DNA from: Phaeobacter sp. G2
Lineage (GTDB): Bacteria; Pseudomonadota; Alphaproteobacteria; Rhodobacterales; Rhodobacteraceae
DNA length: 64,000 bases
Assembly: GCA_025163595.1 (NCBI GenBank)
Contig: CP104100.1
Coordinates: forward strand, 3,472,001 to 3,536,000
Reading direction: 5' to 3'
A program made the translations under genes and the position numbers. Below the pieces are notes generated by a model. It saw nothing but the letters and a program-made list of their open reading frames with translations. It ran no database searches and was not told the origin of the DNA. Of the stretch, positions 27,177-36,985 are shown one piece after another. The stretch's first letter is position 1; each line of letters starts with the position of its first letter.

Positions 27177-27427
27177 CTTGGAATAGTCCTCTAAATCTAA
27201 CGCTTATTCCCTGCCTATGTGACGCATCCTAATATTCTGTTATGGCCGCCTGTATTGCTTAATACTTCTCCAAAAAAACTAGCCAATATTCGACTTAATT
27301 CCCAAAGGTGACGCTCAAAGGAAAGTAAAATATCACACAAGCAACCTGTGGGATAATGAAACTTTGCTTGGGCAAGGCTCCTCTCGGCCCCTGGTAGCCC
27401 CAGACAGCCCCCGGCAGCTTCTGGCAC

Positions 27428-28897
27428 TTAACGGGAAAGCTGCTGCAGAACCTGCTGCAACAGGCCTAGACCCTGTTTTAGTTCTTCTTCGCGGTAGCCG
27501 CAAAACCCCAGAAGCAATCCGTTGTAGCCACACGCGCTTGGGGTCGGGGTCTGCACAAATCTCGAAAGCGCCTCAATGCTCAGCCCCTGCTCTGCCGCCA
27601 GGGTACAAATTTCCTGGTCCTGCAGGGCGCAGGTCAAATGGAACACCACCTGCATGCCAGCCTGGTGATCGACGCAATAGCCATAGGCGCTGAAATCCTG
27701 GGTTAATTGATGCAACAGAAAACGGCGGCGTTCTGCGTAGATCCGTCTGACCCGGCGCAGATGGCGATAGAACTCACCGCTGTCGATAAAATTCGCCAGC
27801 GGCTGTTGTGGCATGCTGCTGGCCCTGGGGCCAAAGCGTTCGATGCTGTTGGCAAAGCGTGCGACAAGCGGTTTGGGCAGGATCAGGTAGCCCAGGCGCA
27901 GGGCGTTGGAAAAGATTTTGGAGAAACTGCCAATATAGAGAGTGCGGTGCAAATGATCAAAACCAGCCATCGCTGGGATGGGCCGCCCAGCGTAGCGGAA
28001 CTCGCTGTCGTAATCATCCTCGATGATCCAGGCCTGCGTCTCGGTTGCCCATCGAATGAACTCCATCCGTCGCGCCGGAGACATGGCGCCGCCCAGTGGA
28101 AACTGATGCGAGGGCGTCAGAATAGCCAGCCGGGGGGCCACCGGGCCAGAGGGGAGAACCGCGCCATTGTCATCAACGTGCAGGTAATCTGGCGTCAGGC
28201 CCTGGGACGTGATGAAATACTGCAAGGGCCGATACCCCGGATCCTCCAACGCGACGCTATCGCCGGATTGTGCCAGCGCATGCAGGCAGATCTCCAGGGC
28301 ATCCGTGGCACCAGCGGTGACAATCACCTGCTCGGGGCTCGCTGAAATGCCGCGCCATTCCGCCACGTGATCGCAGATAGACTGGCGCAGCGCCAAAGAG
28401 CCAAAGCCGCCACTGCCCAAAAACATGGCCTGCGGGTCGGAGCGACAGATCCGTGCTACTGTCTTGGCCCATTGCCGATAGGGGAACAGCCGCATATCCG
28501 GGCTGCCGGCCCGAAAGGGAAGCACCCCGGCCATGTCTGACGCGGGGGCTGAGGCAGCACTTGGCTCATGCCCTCGCCGCTTGCTGGCACCAGAGTTCGG
28601 CGGGGCCGTGATAGCCGGCACCTGGGTGAGCTCAACTTCGCCAGAGGCACAAAGCCGATAGCCAGAGCCCTGCTGGCTGCTGAGGTATCCCTCGGCAACC
28701 AGTTGTTCGTAAGCGGTGACGATGGTGGAACGCGACACCCCCAGTTCGGTGGCAAACACCCGGGTTGGCGGCAGTTTGCTGCCCGGCGCCATATCCCCCG
28801 AAGCGGCGCGCAGGCGAATGGCGGCACAGATTTGTTCAAACACCGGAGTGCTGGCATCACGATCAATGGAAAAGCCCAACCAAGGTGTCTGTTTCAT
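27428..28897 (-). CDS. MocR/PdxR-type regulator (GntR HTH fused to class I aminotransferase fold)
   Basis: A 489-residue fusion. The N-terminal winged helix (about 12-80) contains SKLPPTRVFATELGVSRSTI and AYEQLVAEGYLSSQQGSGY; after a linker of about 50 residues follows a fold-type I PLP domain with the Schiff-base lysine in YIGSFSKIFSNALRLGYL and the PLP-phosphate arginine nearby. Such proteins use PLP or an aldimine as effector to regulate an adjacent, usually divergent, gene. I prefer ATG 28897 to the open-frame start at 28993, whose extra 32 residues lack similarity. It is divergent from an exported alpha/beta hydrolase at 29349, with evenly spaced repeats in between. Confidence 0.92.
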   Translation of the reverse strand: MKQTPWLGFSIDRDASTPVFEQICAAIRLRAASGDMAPGSKLPPTRVFATELGVSRSTIVTAYEQLVAEGYLSSQQGSGYRLCASGEVELTQVPAITAPPNSGASKRRGHEPSAASAPASDMAGVLPFRAGSPDMRLFPYRQWAKTVARICRSDPQAMFLGSGGFGSLALRQSICDHVAEWRGISASPEQVIVTAGATDALEICLHALAQSGDSVALEDPGYRPLQYFITSQGLTPDYLHVDDNGAVLPSGPVAPRLAILTPSHQFPLGGAMSPARRMEFIRWATETQAWIIEDDYDSEFRYAGRPIPAMAGFDHLHRTLYIGSFSKIFSNALRLGYLILPKPLVARFANSIERFGPRASSMPQQPLANFIDSGEFYRHLRRVRRIYAERRRFLLHQLTQDFSAYGYCVDHQAGMQVVFHLTCALQDQEICTLAAEQGLSIEALSRFVQTPTPSACGYNGLLLGFCGYREEELKQGLGLLQQVLQQLSR

Positions 28898-28933
28898 CGG
28901 AGCTCTCGCAAAATTGGCCTGCTGAAAATGTGA

Positions 28934-29000
28934 ATGTCCTAACAGTATAGAGCATCCAAAATAAGGACAATCTGCGCTGTAGGGCCACTGCACATGTCCT
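28934..29000. promoter_or_regulatory. three evenly spaced TGTCCT motifs, candidate MocR operator
   Basis: ATGTCCT at 28934-28940, its inverted form AGGACAA at 28964-28970, and ATGTCCT again at 28994-29000: exactly 30 bp steps, i.e. about three helical turns each, directly upstream of the MocR gene start. Even phasing of direct and inverted half-sites is usual for MocR regulators. Confidence 0.45.
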
Positions 29001-29348
29001 GTCCCCTTGGAGACTGCTTTTGCGGGCTTTTGCTAACCCTCGGCCCCTGTGAAAGAAACGCTGCGTTATTGCAGCCAGCCCGATGCGGAGACTTGACCCA
29101 GAGCGCAACTCTTTAGTCATCTGAGAAAGGTGACGCGCAATCGCCCAGAAACTATCGTGACCGCTGTTCAAAGAGGTCCGTCCCACAGCAGCAGATCGGG
29201 TCTTTGTGACCAGAGGCGCCAGCGGGGATGCTTTGGCTGCCACCCGCAGCCTGCAGGACAGTTTGTTACATTGCGCCCCTAAGACACGCGCGGGCCCCAA
29301 ACAAAAACTACGGGGCATTTCAAATGGATACGAAACTGGGAGACGGAT
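29001..29348. other. long leader/intergenic region before the hydrolase gene
   Basis: About 350 bp without a credible gene. Open frames here show no recognisable motif and mixed codon use. It may contain the hydrolase promoter and possibly decayed mobile or repeat DNA; I cannot identify any. Confidence 0.5.
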
Positions 29349-30647
29349 ATGTCTAAGAAAAATTTGGCGGCCGGCATCGGGCTTGCCCTCGCTGCAACCA
29401 GCCTGCCTCTGGCGAGCTCGGCAGAGAACCGCATCGATCGCATTCGGCCAGATGCGCCTGAGCTTGCCGCCTTTGGCGCCCATCCAATCGGGGTGCAGAC
29501 GCTGGAGTTTACCAATCCCGGTCAAAATGACATTCTAAACACCACTGACACCGACCAGCCACTGTATGATCGTGATCTGACGGTAGAGGTCTGGTATCCG
29601 GCGGCGGAGGGAACCGAACAGGGCGGCAGCTATCGCGCCATCCTGCGGGACGGCAAGACAGAAGTCACCCTACAGGGCCGTGCCGCCCGTGATGCAACGC
29701 CGGCCAGTGGCGAGACTTATCCTCTGGTGGTGATCTCACATGGCTACCCCGGCAACCGCTATCTGATGTCCCACCTGGGGGAAAATCTCGCAACCAAGGG
29801 CTATGTCACCGTCTCGATTGACCACCGTGACAGCACCTATTCCGACAAGGCCGCCTTTGGTTCAACCCTGCTCAACCGCCCGATTGATCAGCGGTTTGTC
29901 ATTGATCAGATGGAGGCACTGGAAGGCCCTCTGGGCGAGATCATCGATACTGATCAAACCGGGGTTATCGGCTACTCCATGGGGGGCTACGGCGCTGTGA
30001 TCTTTGCCGGTGCCGGCGTGACCGAGGCCTCGACCCAGTATAGCTGGGGCACGCCCGCTGGTCTGCTGGCCCGCCATCAGGCAGGGTCAGAAAGCCACGC
30101 CGCGCTGAGTGATGACCGCGTCAAAGCGGTGATTGCCATTGGTCCCTGGGGGATGAACACCGGCTTTTGGGATGCGACCGGCCTGGCTGGCATCGACAAA
30201 CCGCTGATGGTTATGGCGGGCAGCGCCGATGATGTCTCTGTCTATTCGGCAATTCGGAAAATCTTTGAGGGCGCAGTCAATACCAACCGTCACCTGCTGA
30301 CCTTTGAAGGCGCAAATCACAACGCCGCCGCGCCAATGCCTGCCCCAATTGAGAGCTGGGAACCGGTCGACAATCTCGACTTCATCCCGTTTGAGCACTA
30401 CGCCGATGCGGTTTGGGACACCAACCGGATGAACAATATCACCCAGCACTTTGCCACCGCCTTTATGGGACTGCACCTCAAGTCTGAGGCCGACAACACA
30501 CCCTACCTGGAGCTGATACCACAGGCCATCGACGGTGTTGTCTCAAAAGACGATGCAGGCAAGGAACTGCCGGATCACACCTATTGGAAAGGCTTTGCAC
30601 CGCGCACCGCCGTTGGTCTGCGTTTCGAGACCCTTACAGCCAAGTAG
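29349..30647 (+). CDS. exported alpha/beta hydrolase (dienelactone hydrolase/PAF acetylhydrolase-like)
   Basis: A 432-residue protein with a Sec signal peptide (SKKNLAAGIGLALAATSLPL, cleavage near ASS-AE). The hydrolase fold is plain: YPLVVISHGYPGNRYLMSHL is the oxyanion-side strand-turn, Ser of GYSMGGYG (about residue 220) the nucleophile, the aspartate probably in VMAGSADDVS, and His of EGANHNA the third residue. The N-terminal RDLTVEVWYPA resembles platelet-activating-factor acetylhydrolase and dienelactone hydrolase relatives. Substrate is probably an ester in the periplasm. GGGAGA precedes ATG 29349. Placement opposite a MocR regulator is unusual for a hydrolase and suggests dedicated control. 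Confidence 0.85.
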   Translation: MSKKNLAAGIGLALAATSLPLASSAENRIDRIRPDAPELAAFGAHPIGVQTLEFTNPGQNDILNTTDTDQPLYDRDLTVEVWYPAAEGTEQGGSYRAILRDGKTEVTLQGRAARDATPASGETYPLVVISHGYPGNRYLMSHLGENLATKGYVTVSIDHRDSTYSDKAAFGSTLLNRPIDQRFVIDQMEALEGPLGEIIDTDQTGVIGYSMGGYGAVIFAGAGVTEASTQYSWGTPAGLLARHQAGSESHAALSDDRVKAVIAIGPWGMNTGFWDATGLAGIDKPLMVMAGSADDVSVYSAIRKIFEGAVNTNRHLLTFEGANHNAAAPMPAPIESWEPVDNLDFIPFEHYADAVWDTNRMNNITQHFATAFMGLHLKSEADNTPYLELIPQAIDGVVSKDDAGKELPDHTYWKGFAPRTAVGLRFETLTAK

Positions 30648-30783
30648 CCGCAAGCTATTCAACAGGCGCTTTCCCCAATAGATCCCCCAAGCTGGGCCGC
30701 TCTGTTGGGGAGAGGCACTCTTACGCAAGCACGCGGAACTTGCCTCGGCTCAGCCTTTAAACAAGTACTTTACTCTTTTGCGC

Positions 30784-31098
30784 GGCTTTGCTGCGCAAAC
30801 CGTCTGAAGGACAGACTCCCCCTTTCCCCAGACGGAGTTATCCTGCGGGCTCTGTGACAGGTATGCCAAGAGCGGTGTAGCGGTTCAATACCGCGATCCG
30901 GATTTGGATTTCAGCGATCTATCGCTCGAAGTCTCGGGCCATCAAGGATTGGCCCAATTGCTTCACACAGTGCATATTGGTCTCGACGCGGCTCCTGCGG
31001 AGATACCCGCTCCATCGCTTCCACATGGTTCGACCGAGGTAGCGCGAGGTATCCACTGCATCGTTCCGATACGATGGCTCCGGCCGTGGTGGGTCAGG
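30784..31098 (-). mobile_element. 3' remnant of an IS5-family insertion sequence with broken transposase
   Basis: On the minus strand, codons from about 31080 to the TAA at 30838-30840 read YLGRTMWKRWSGYLRRSRVE, TNMHCVKQLGQSLMARDFER, stop, IAEIQIRIAVLNRYTALGIP, VTEPAG. This is the C-terminal end of an IS5-type transposase (RSRVET box) interrupted by an in-frame TAG in place of a glutamine-type codon. GGCTTTGCTGCGCAAA at 30784-30799, about 40 bp beyond the stop, resembles the terminal inverted repeat of IS903/IS5-group elements, marking the original end. The 5' part and the other end are missing; homology stops where the neighbouring terminator begins. The element is dead. Confidence 0.8.
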
Positions 31099-31110
31099 TC
31101 ATTGCAAATA

Positions 31111-31143
31111 AAAAAGGCGGGCCGCTCTGGCCCGCCCTTTTTG
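31111..31143. terminator. bidirectional intrinsic terminator
   Basis: Eight-base-pair stem GGCGGGCC (31116-31123) with 31129-31136, five-base loop, AAAAA on the left and T-run on the right. It closes the minus-strand DUF2339 gene ending at 31169. Confidence 0.85.
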
Positions 31144-31168
31144 TAGATCTTCCCCTGATGCAGTTTGG

Positions 31169-34117
31169 TCAGGCCTCTTGCTTTTCGGGCTGTATTTTCC
31201 CTTTGTCCCATTGGGCGTTCATGATGCGGTTCAGCCAGGCAAGCCCGACCAGCGCCAGCCCAAGCCCCATGAAGGAAAACACTCGCGTCAGGCCGGACAA
31301 ACCACTCATATCCACCAGGAATACCTTGGCAATTGTCAGCACCACCCCGGCCATGGCCAGCCTGCGGAGCAGGTTTGAACGACGCCAAAAGGCCAGCATC
31401 AGCACCCCACCCGAGGCAACCAGCAAAGCCACGGTGTAGGAATACAGCTCAGCATCGATCACCCCCGGAAGGCTAAGGTTATTGCCGCGCCAGAACCTGC
31501 GGATCTCCAAGGTGATATAGATCACCGCCAGCACAGACGCCGCGAGACCAAACCCGGTCCGAACCCAGCGGTTCAGGTGGTCCAGCCGCAGCGCTGCCGC
31601 AGCACAGACTGCCGCCAGCGGCAGATAGGCCGCAGCCAAACTGTCCAAGATCAACGGGCCACGCACGATTTCGCCACTGGCCAACAGCGGATTTGCAAAC
31701 ACAAGTAACCCGCCAATACAGCCCAAGGCAGCCACGCCATAGCCCAGGATCAGGATGCCGCGCAGCAGAGCTGAAAAGCGACCGCTCAGACGGAGCCGGT
31801 GCAGCTGGTTCACCAGAGAGGCCACCCACACTGTGGCCATCAGCCCTATACCCGCATGACTATAGCGCATCTGTTCTGGCAGCAGCCGCAGGATCAACAC
31901 AGCAAAGAACACTGCGCCTATCAATGTTGCGGCGCTTTCCAGCACCAGCGTGGTTTTCTCACGCAGCTGTTGTCGTGTCAGGAACCAGCCAGCTCCCAGC
32001 AGCGCCAGGCTGCCAAGATAGCCAAGGGCGATCTGGGACAACGGTGTCACATACTGCCAACCCTCGTCGATATAGTCGCGGTCCAGCGCCCAGGTCACGC
32101 CGGGATCCAGCACCAGCCGGTAAACAATGACCGCCACTGCGATCTGCACAAACAGCGCCAGGCCGGGCAGATCGTATTTCCGGTCAATCAGGACCACCAA
32201 CAGCACCATGACAGCCAGGGCGAGAGTCAACGCAGTCTGCGCCAACACCAGAAAGAGCGCAAAGGCAATGAGGGTCAGCGCTGAAATGGCAAGCAGCGCC
32301 ACGCGCATCTCTCGCTGCCCGCCGCGCGGGCCACGGGCCGCGCGCTCTGTCAGAAAGGTCATTCCCGCCGCCATGGTCAGCACCACCAAGGCCCAGGTGT
32401 AGAGACCGTGCACCGCGGCGGGTCTCCAGGTGAACTCGAGGATCAACAGCAAGGCTGGGGCAAAACTCGCCGCACAGAGCGCCCAGAATACCGGGAGGTT
32501 TGCCGAGGAATATGCCTCAGGCTCTTGGCTCTCCCCATCAGGCCCAGTCAGGCTCCACCGCATGCGCAGATAGGCCAGCCCCGAGCCCAGCGCAGCAATT
32601 GCCACCAGAAGCCACAGGATTTGGGGTGCCGGGGTTTCCGGCGGGCGGGTGATGGCGGCGGTAAACTCGCGAAACAGGGGGCCAAAGTTGAGCCCCTCCA
32701 GCAGGACAACCACTAGGATCGCCAGTCCCGGCACCAGTGCATGGTCAAACAAAGCTGGAGCATGGCGCATCCAAAGCACGCTGGCAAGCAACAGCGTCAC
32801 CAATGTCAGCAGGGCAAAGACAACCACCGCCGCCTGATCCGCCTGCACAGCCACCAGCAGCGCCGCAGCCCCCGCAGCACAGATGGCGACCGCAGAAATA
32901 CGGGTGGGGAATTCTGGATAGGTCCGCCGCCCCTGTTTGGGTAAAAAGACCTCCACCACCGCCGGTCCGCCATGGCAAGGCCAAAGGCTGCGCCCAGGCA
33001 GGATCACTGCTGCTGCGGTAATCGCCAACAGCGCGGTCAGAAAATGCGGCTCCCCCCCTTCGGACAGGTAAAGCAACAGACAGGCCGTGAGCGGCGCGGC
33101 CAAGGCAAGCCCCGAGATCCAGGCCCAGCGCTTGACCGTGTCCACCCCCAGCCCCACCGTCGCAATCAAGGCAAAATAGTAGTAGAGCATCCAGGCATCC
33201 TGCGATTGCCCCCCCACCAGAAAGGGAACCGCGCTGGCGCCCAGCAGCCCCAAAGCGGTGAGGAAGGCGCCGTAAAACCAGCCCAGCACCAGGGCCAGCA
33301 GCGACACCAGGCAAAGCGCCACAAAGCTGGGGCCAGGGTCAATCAGCTGGTACATCACCCGCGCCGACAGCAGCCCGGCAAAAAGTGTTACGACCCCTGC
33401 TCCTGCCAAGGCAGAGGGCAGATGCTGCGCTGCTCCGTCCGTGACATCCCCCATACGACGCCGGATCGTTTCAGCCCCAAGAATAAGCGCCACGCCAAAG
33501 CCCAAAGAGGCCATGACCCGCCAGAACGGCGTCAAAAGGCCGTTTTCAACGCCGTATTGCACCATAAAGAGCCCTGCCAAGGCCAGAGACGCAGCCCCTG
33601 CCACCAAAACCCAGTTCTCCCGCAGCCAACCGCTAAGGGCCTCCACAAGATCTCTGCGCAACACAAAAGCCCGCGGGGACTGAGCCGGGTCACTGGACGG
33701 ATCCGCGCGCGTTTCAGAAAGCGGCGCTGGTGCAGATGGCTCTCGCGGTGTGACGCTGGCAAAGTTTTCGGCGTTTTGCTCTGTCTCCGCCGGGGCCACA
33801 AAAGGCCCAGATACTGTACTGTCTTCTGCGGCACGGACGTCTTCCGCTTGGTCCTCGATCTGGGTGGCGTCGGTTGCATCATCGGGCGCCTTGCCCCAAG
33901 GGACCGCAGGTTTGGCCGCCGCGTTGGGCTGTTGCTCAGGCGTTTGCAGATCTGCTGAGACCTGTTTGCCTGAGGCGCTGTTTTGCAGCGCGCGCACTTT
34001 TGCGTCCAAATCGCGCACCTGCGATTTCAGGCGTGTATGCGACACCAGAAGATAGGGAACACCAAGCAGAAAAATCAGGCCAAGAAGCCCAATCAAAACC
34101 AGACTAAAATCTAACAT
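31169..34117 (-). CDS. DUF2339 large multi-pass membrane protein
   Basis: A 982-residue inner-membrane protein of unknown function. An N-terminal span (LVLIGLLGLIFLLGVPYLLV) is followed by a short coiled-coil stretch (RLKSQVRDLDAKVRALQN), a disordered acidic, alanine-rich linker to about residue 140, and then some 25 or more closely packed hydrophobic helices to the end. NWVLVAGAASLALAGLFMVQ at the start of the core is a recognisable DUF2339 landmark. The family is widespread in proteobacteria and sometimes annotated as a TonB-like or channel protein without evidence. The ribosome site at ATG 34117 is weak. It stands alone between the IS remnant and the VOC gene. Confidence 0.88.
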   Translation of the reverse strand: MLDFSLVLIGLLGLIFLLGVPYLLVSHTRLKSQVRDLDAKVRALQNSASGKQVSADLQTPEQQPNAAAKPAVPWGKAPDDATDATQIEDQAEDVRAAEDSTVSGPFVAPAETEQNAENFASVTPREPSAPAPLSETRADPSSDPAQSPRAFVLRRDLVEALSGWLRENWVLVAGAASLALAGLFMVQYGVENGLLTPFWRVMASLGFGVALILGAETIRRRMGDVTDGAAQHLPSALAGAGVVTLFAGLLSARVMYQLIDPGPSFVALCLVSLLALVLGWFYGAFLTALGLLGASAVPFLVGGQSQDAWMLYYYFALIATVGLGVDTVKRWAWISGLALAAPLTACLLLYLSEGGEPHFLTALLAITAAAVILPGRSLWPCHGGPAVVEVFLPKQGRRTYPEFPTRISAVAICAAGAAALLVAVQADQAAVVVFALLTLVTLLLASVLWMRHAPALFDHALVPGLAILVVVLLEGLNFGPLFREFTAAITRPPETPAPQILWLLVAIAALGSGLAYLRMRWSLTGPDGESQEPEAYSSANLPVFWALCAASFAPALLLILEFTWRPAAVHGLYTWALVVLTMAAGMTFLTERAARGPRGGQREMRVALLAISALTLIAFALFLVLAQTALTLALAVMVLLVVLIDRKYDLPGLALFVQIAVAVIVYRLVLDPGVTWALDRDYIDEGWQYVTPLSQIALGYLGSLALLGAGWFLTRQQLREKTTLVLESAATLIGAVFFAVLILRLLPEQMRYSHAGIGLMATVWVASLVNQLHRLRLSGRFSALLRGILILGYGVAALGCIGGLLVFANPLLASGEIVRGPLILDSLAAAYLPLAAVCAAAALRLDHLNRWVRTGFGLAASVLAVIYITLEIRRFWRGNNLSLPGVIDAELYSYTVALLVASGGVLMLAFWRRSNLLRRLAMAGVVLTIAKVFLVDMSGLSGLTRVFSFMGLGLALVGLAWLNRIMNAQWDKGKIQPEKQEA

Positions 34118-34495
34118 AAAGAGATCATTTCAAAGAGACAAAGTTGCCGACAACGCTATGCAAGTTCCCCGCTGCTGGCAAGCAAATGGGCGCGCAGGCT
34201 AGGACCGTGGTCGCGGCCGGTTTCAGCAGAAATCACAGCTTAGGACGGTCGGCAGCTCTCTGTTTCATGGGCCACTTTGGCCAAGCACGGTATATAGACC
34301 CGGCCTTGCGGCGCGGCGCCCCGAGCCGTCTTGGTGCAAGAAAACCCGCGTGAGCTGCCGTCCCCGGATCAGCTGCTGTATCCAACTGCAGGTAGAAAAC
34401 GGCCTGTCGGGGCACCCTGTCAGGCCGTCGCAGGGTTTTTGGGGTCAGGCCCCAGTCATCCCACATGCTCAGATAGAATTGAGGGTCTTCCGGCC
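34118..34495. other. intergenic region without gene
   Basis: About 380 bp. A minus-strand terminator at 34392-34428 is the only structure I can support. GC-rich stretches near 34310 (GCGGCGCGGCGCC) could be a worn repeat. Confidence 0.5.
34392..34428 (-). terminator. intrinsic terminator after VOC gene
   Basis: Arms ACGGCCTG (34399-34406) and CAGGCCGT (34421-34428), with an inner GGG/CCC extension; on the minus strand the stem is followed by TTTTCTACC. It lies 68 bp after the VOC gene stop. Confidence 0.7.
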
Positions 34496-34867
34496 CTAGC
34501 CAAAGACATAAAAGGTCATCTTGTTGCCATCGGGGTCGCGCACATAGGCCCCGTAGAACCGATCAGGAATACGCTGGCCCGGCTCGCCGTCGCAGGTGGC
34601 GCCAAGCGAAATAGCCTTGTTATACAGCTCGGAAACCTCTTCTTTGCTTTGTGCAGCAAAGGCCACCATGTTGCCGTTTCCGGGCTGCGGATCCTTTTTG
34701 TCATAGGGCACACAGACCGAAATCATCGGCTCTTTTGGCGTTGCCCCAATCATCGCGATGCGCCCGCCATCAATAATCACCTTTGCGCCGCGATCCGCAA
34801 AAAGATCGCAATAAAAGGCCTTGGCTTTCTCCATATCCGAGACGCCAACAGTTACATATCCAATCAT
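34496..34867 (-). CDS. VOC/glyoxalase-superfamily protein
   Basis: A 123-residue cytosolic protein starting at ATG 34867, with AAAGGAAA at good spacing. It shows the two beta-alpha-beta-beta-beta units of the vicinal oxygen chelate fold: the first opens MIGYVTVGVSDMEKAKAFYC, the second ends with FYGAYVRDPDGNKMTFYVFG, the common closing block with an aspartate-proline-aspartate-glycine turn. Family members are glyoxalases, dioxygenases, epimerases or antibiotic-binding proteins. The first metal-ligand position seems to be a non-histidine, so enzymatic activity is uncertain. It is a single gene between two terminators. Confidence 0.85.
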   Translation of the reverse strand: MIGYVTVGVSDMEKAKAFYCDLFADRGAKVIIDGGRIAMIGATPKEPMISVCVPYDKKDPQPGNGNMVAFAAQSKEEVSELYNKAISLGATCDGEPGQRIPDRFYGAYVRDPDGNKMTFYVFG

Positions 34868-34926
34868 TAGATTTCCTTTGGTTTTTTTTCCCAAAGCTAG
34901 CCTCAGCAAGGCGCAGGTCAAGCGAC

Positions 34927-34967
34927 AAAAAAGTTACCCCCCGTCCACACTCGGGTGAACGGGGGGC
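34927..34967 (-). terminator. intrinsic terminator after the chemoreceptor gene
   Basis: Stem CCCCCCGT (34937-34944) with ACGGGGGG (34959-34966); on the minus strand followed by TAACTTTTTT. It lies about 50 bp beyond the stop of the gene ending at 35017. Confidence 0.8.
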
Positions 34968-35016
34968 TGTTGTTGCTGACAGCGGCGGTCAAACCTTAGC
35001 AAGGTTTGGCGAAGGA

Positions 35017-36828
35017 TCACCCCGCCAGCCGGTCAGTGTCAAAGTCATCGATGTCAAAGCCTTCGTCGCCAAAACCCGTGCCACCAAAATCATCCGAGCC
35101 AAAGTCATCACCGTGGACCATGCCCTGCGTAGCTGGGGTTCCGCCCTGGCTGTGCGAGGTCGGCTTGAGCCCGGCGACCAGCTCCGCCAGTTCCGACGCA
35201 GCCCGCTGAAGACTTTTGCCCTGATCACTGGACTTCAGAACCATGCTGGCGTTTTGCTGGGTTACCCGGTCCAACTCGATCATACCGGCATTGATTTCCG
35301 AAATGGTCGAAGACTGTTCCCCAGAAGAGGCGGCAATCTGAGTGGTTAGAGTGGAGACCGCCTGAATTTTTTCAATGATTTCATCCAAGGAACGCCCCGC
35401 TTCATCTACCAATTCTACGCCAACCTTGACCTTTTCAGAGCTGGTTCGGATCAGTTCGCGAATTTCATTGGCGGAAGTCGCGGATTTCAGCGCCAAGGAG
35501 CGCACCTCGGAGGCAACCACCGCAAAACCGCGTCCAACTTCGCCAGCGCGGGCAGCCTCGACCCCGGCGTTCAGGGCCAATAGGCTTGTCTGGAAGGAAA
35601 TGTCATCAATCACACTGTTGATCTCAGAGATCTTCTCGGAGGATTCATCAATCTCCTTCATCGCCTGCACTGTCCGCTGGACGATGTCGCCACTGCGCAA
35701 GGCAACTTTGCTGGTCTCAGAAATGGTGCCTTCGACCTCTTGCGTCTGCGTAGTGGCAGAGCGCACGTTCGAGGTGATGCTATCCAGCGCAGCTGCGGTC
35801 TGTTCCAGGGTTGCGGCCTGGTTTTCTGTACGCTGCGACAGATCATCCGTCCCGGTGGCCATTTCGCCAATCTGCTGGTCCATCTGCGCGATGGTCACCA
35901 AAACGCGCCCAATCAGATCATCCAGGGTTTCAGCCGTCTGGTTAAAGTCCGACCGCAGGGCGGTGTATTCCGGGCTCATTTCTTTTTTGATCCGGTAAGA
36001 CAGATCGCCTTTGGACAGTTGGTTCAACCCGTTTGCCAGCTCTCGCACAACCCCGGCCTGCTCTTCGGCAGCGGCTTTGGATTTTTCTTCCAGCTCGGCA
36101 TTGGCCCGCATGGCATCGACAAATTCCACAACCGCAGCGGCGAGACGGCCTAGCTCATCACCCCGGCGTTTTTCTGGAACGGGGCTATGGGTATCGCCGC
36201 TCCGCAAGGCATCAATCCGGTCAACAATCCGGTCCAGCGGTCGGGTTACCGACGCCGCGGAAAAATACACGATCACACCAATCAGCAAACAAATGGCCAG
36301 GCCAATGATAGCCGACTGCAGATAAAGCGAAGAAACGGTAGCATGAATGGCGCCATTGCTAAAGCCCATGACCATCTGGCCCACATCGGTGCCATCAGAC
36401 AGTGTCAAAGGAAACTTCACATAGACAACTTCATTCGCCTCAACTGATTTCTCAGCGGCTTCGTCCTGCAAAAGGGCGGCGACCTGCTCGGTCAGCGCTT
36501 CCCGCTGCTCTTCGCCTACAAAAATTTCAGAGAAAATCTCGCCATCGACAATGACCTGCACAAAGAGAGCGTTTTCCATATCGGCAATGCCCTGGATCGC
36601 GCCCCTAGCGGCATCACTGTTGAAATCCCAAACAGCCGCAGCCACTGGCGGAACGACAAACCGCTGGGCCAGTTTTACCTCTGCATCAAAGGCGGAAATC
36701 AAGGCTGTACTATGCTTTGAGGCCCAAAAGACCGTATAGGCAAAATTTGACAGAACGATACAAGCCAGAATGGGCAGAAGCAATTTCTTCTTTATGGACA
36801 TGCCCAACATCCGTTTCAGGAATCCCAT
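35017..36828 (-). CDS. methyl-accepting chemotaxis protein
   Basis: A 603-residue transmembrane receptor. I start it at ATG 36828, with ACGGAG upstream; the frame opens further 5' but that section overlaps a hairpin and has no similarity. TM1 ([19 protein letters not shown], about 16-34), a periplasmic domain of about 150 residues, TM2 ([19 protein letters not shown], about 187-205), HAMP ([16 protein letters not shown]) and a signalling domain with [25 protein letters not shown] tip and [20 protein letters not shown] follow. The C-terminus is acidic and glycine-rich with no CheR-binding pentapeptide, unlike the receptor at 25272-27176. A periplasmic binding-protein gene lies immediately upstream on the same strand; the two may act together. 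Confidence 0.92.
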   Translation of the reverse strand: MGFLKRMLGMSIKKKLLLPILACIVLSNFAYTVFWASKHSTALISAFDAEVKLAQRFVVPPVAAAVWDFNSDAARGAIQGIADMENALFVQVIVDGEIFSEIFVGEEQREALTEQVAALLQDEAAEKSVEANEVVYVKFPLTLSDGTDVGQMVMGFSNGAIHATVSSLYLQSAIIGLAICLLIGVIVYFSAASVTRPLDRIVDRIDALRSGDTHSPVPEKRRGDELGRLAAAVVEFVDAMRANAELEEKSKAAAEEQAGVVRELANGLNQLSKGDLSYRIKKEMSPEYTALRSDFNQTAETLDDLIGRVLVTIAQMDQQIGEMATGTDDLSQRTENQAATLEQTAAALDSITSNVRSATTQTQEVEGTISETSKVALRSGDIVQRTVQAMKEIDESSEKISEINSVIDDISFQTSLLALNAGVEAARAGEVGRGFAVVASEVRSLALKSATSANEIRELIRTSSEKVKVGVELVDEAGRSLDEIIEKIQAVSTLTTQIAASSGEQSSTISEINAGMIELDRVTQQNASMVLKSSDQGKSLQRAASELAELVAGLKPTSHSQGGTPATQGMVHGDDFGSDDFGGTGFGDEGFDIDDFDTDRLAG

Positions 36829-36985
36829 TTTTTCACGCTCCGTTTGCTTAAGTCTACTTGTCTTGTTTCGAGGATTTTTCAGCCTTGAAGGACTGTTATT
36901 GCGGGTCAACAGAACGGTTCTGAAAAGGTCGATAGGATCGTTTCCAAACCATTGGTAATCGTCCACGTGTTTTGCATTTGGCGGT

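Noticed and set aside
28863..29525. Minus-strand 220-codon frame between MocR and hydrolase genes
   Set aside because: Overlaps the starts of both real genes and has no recognisable motif.
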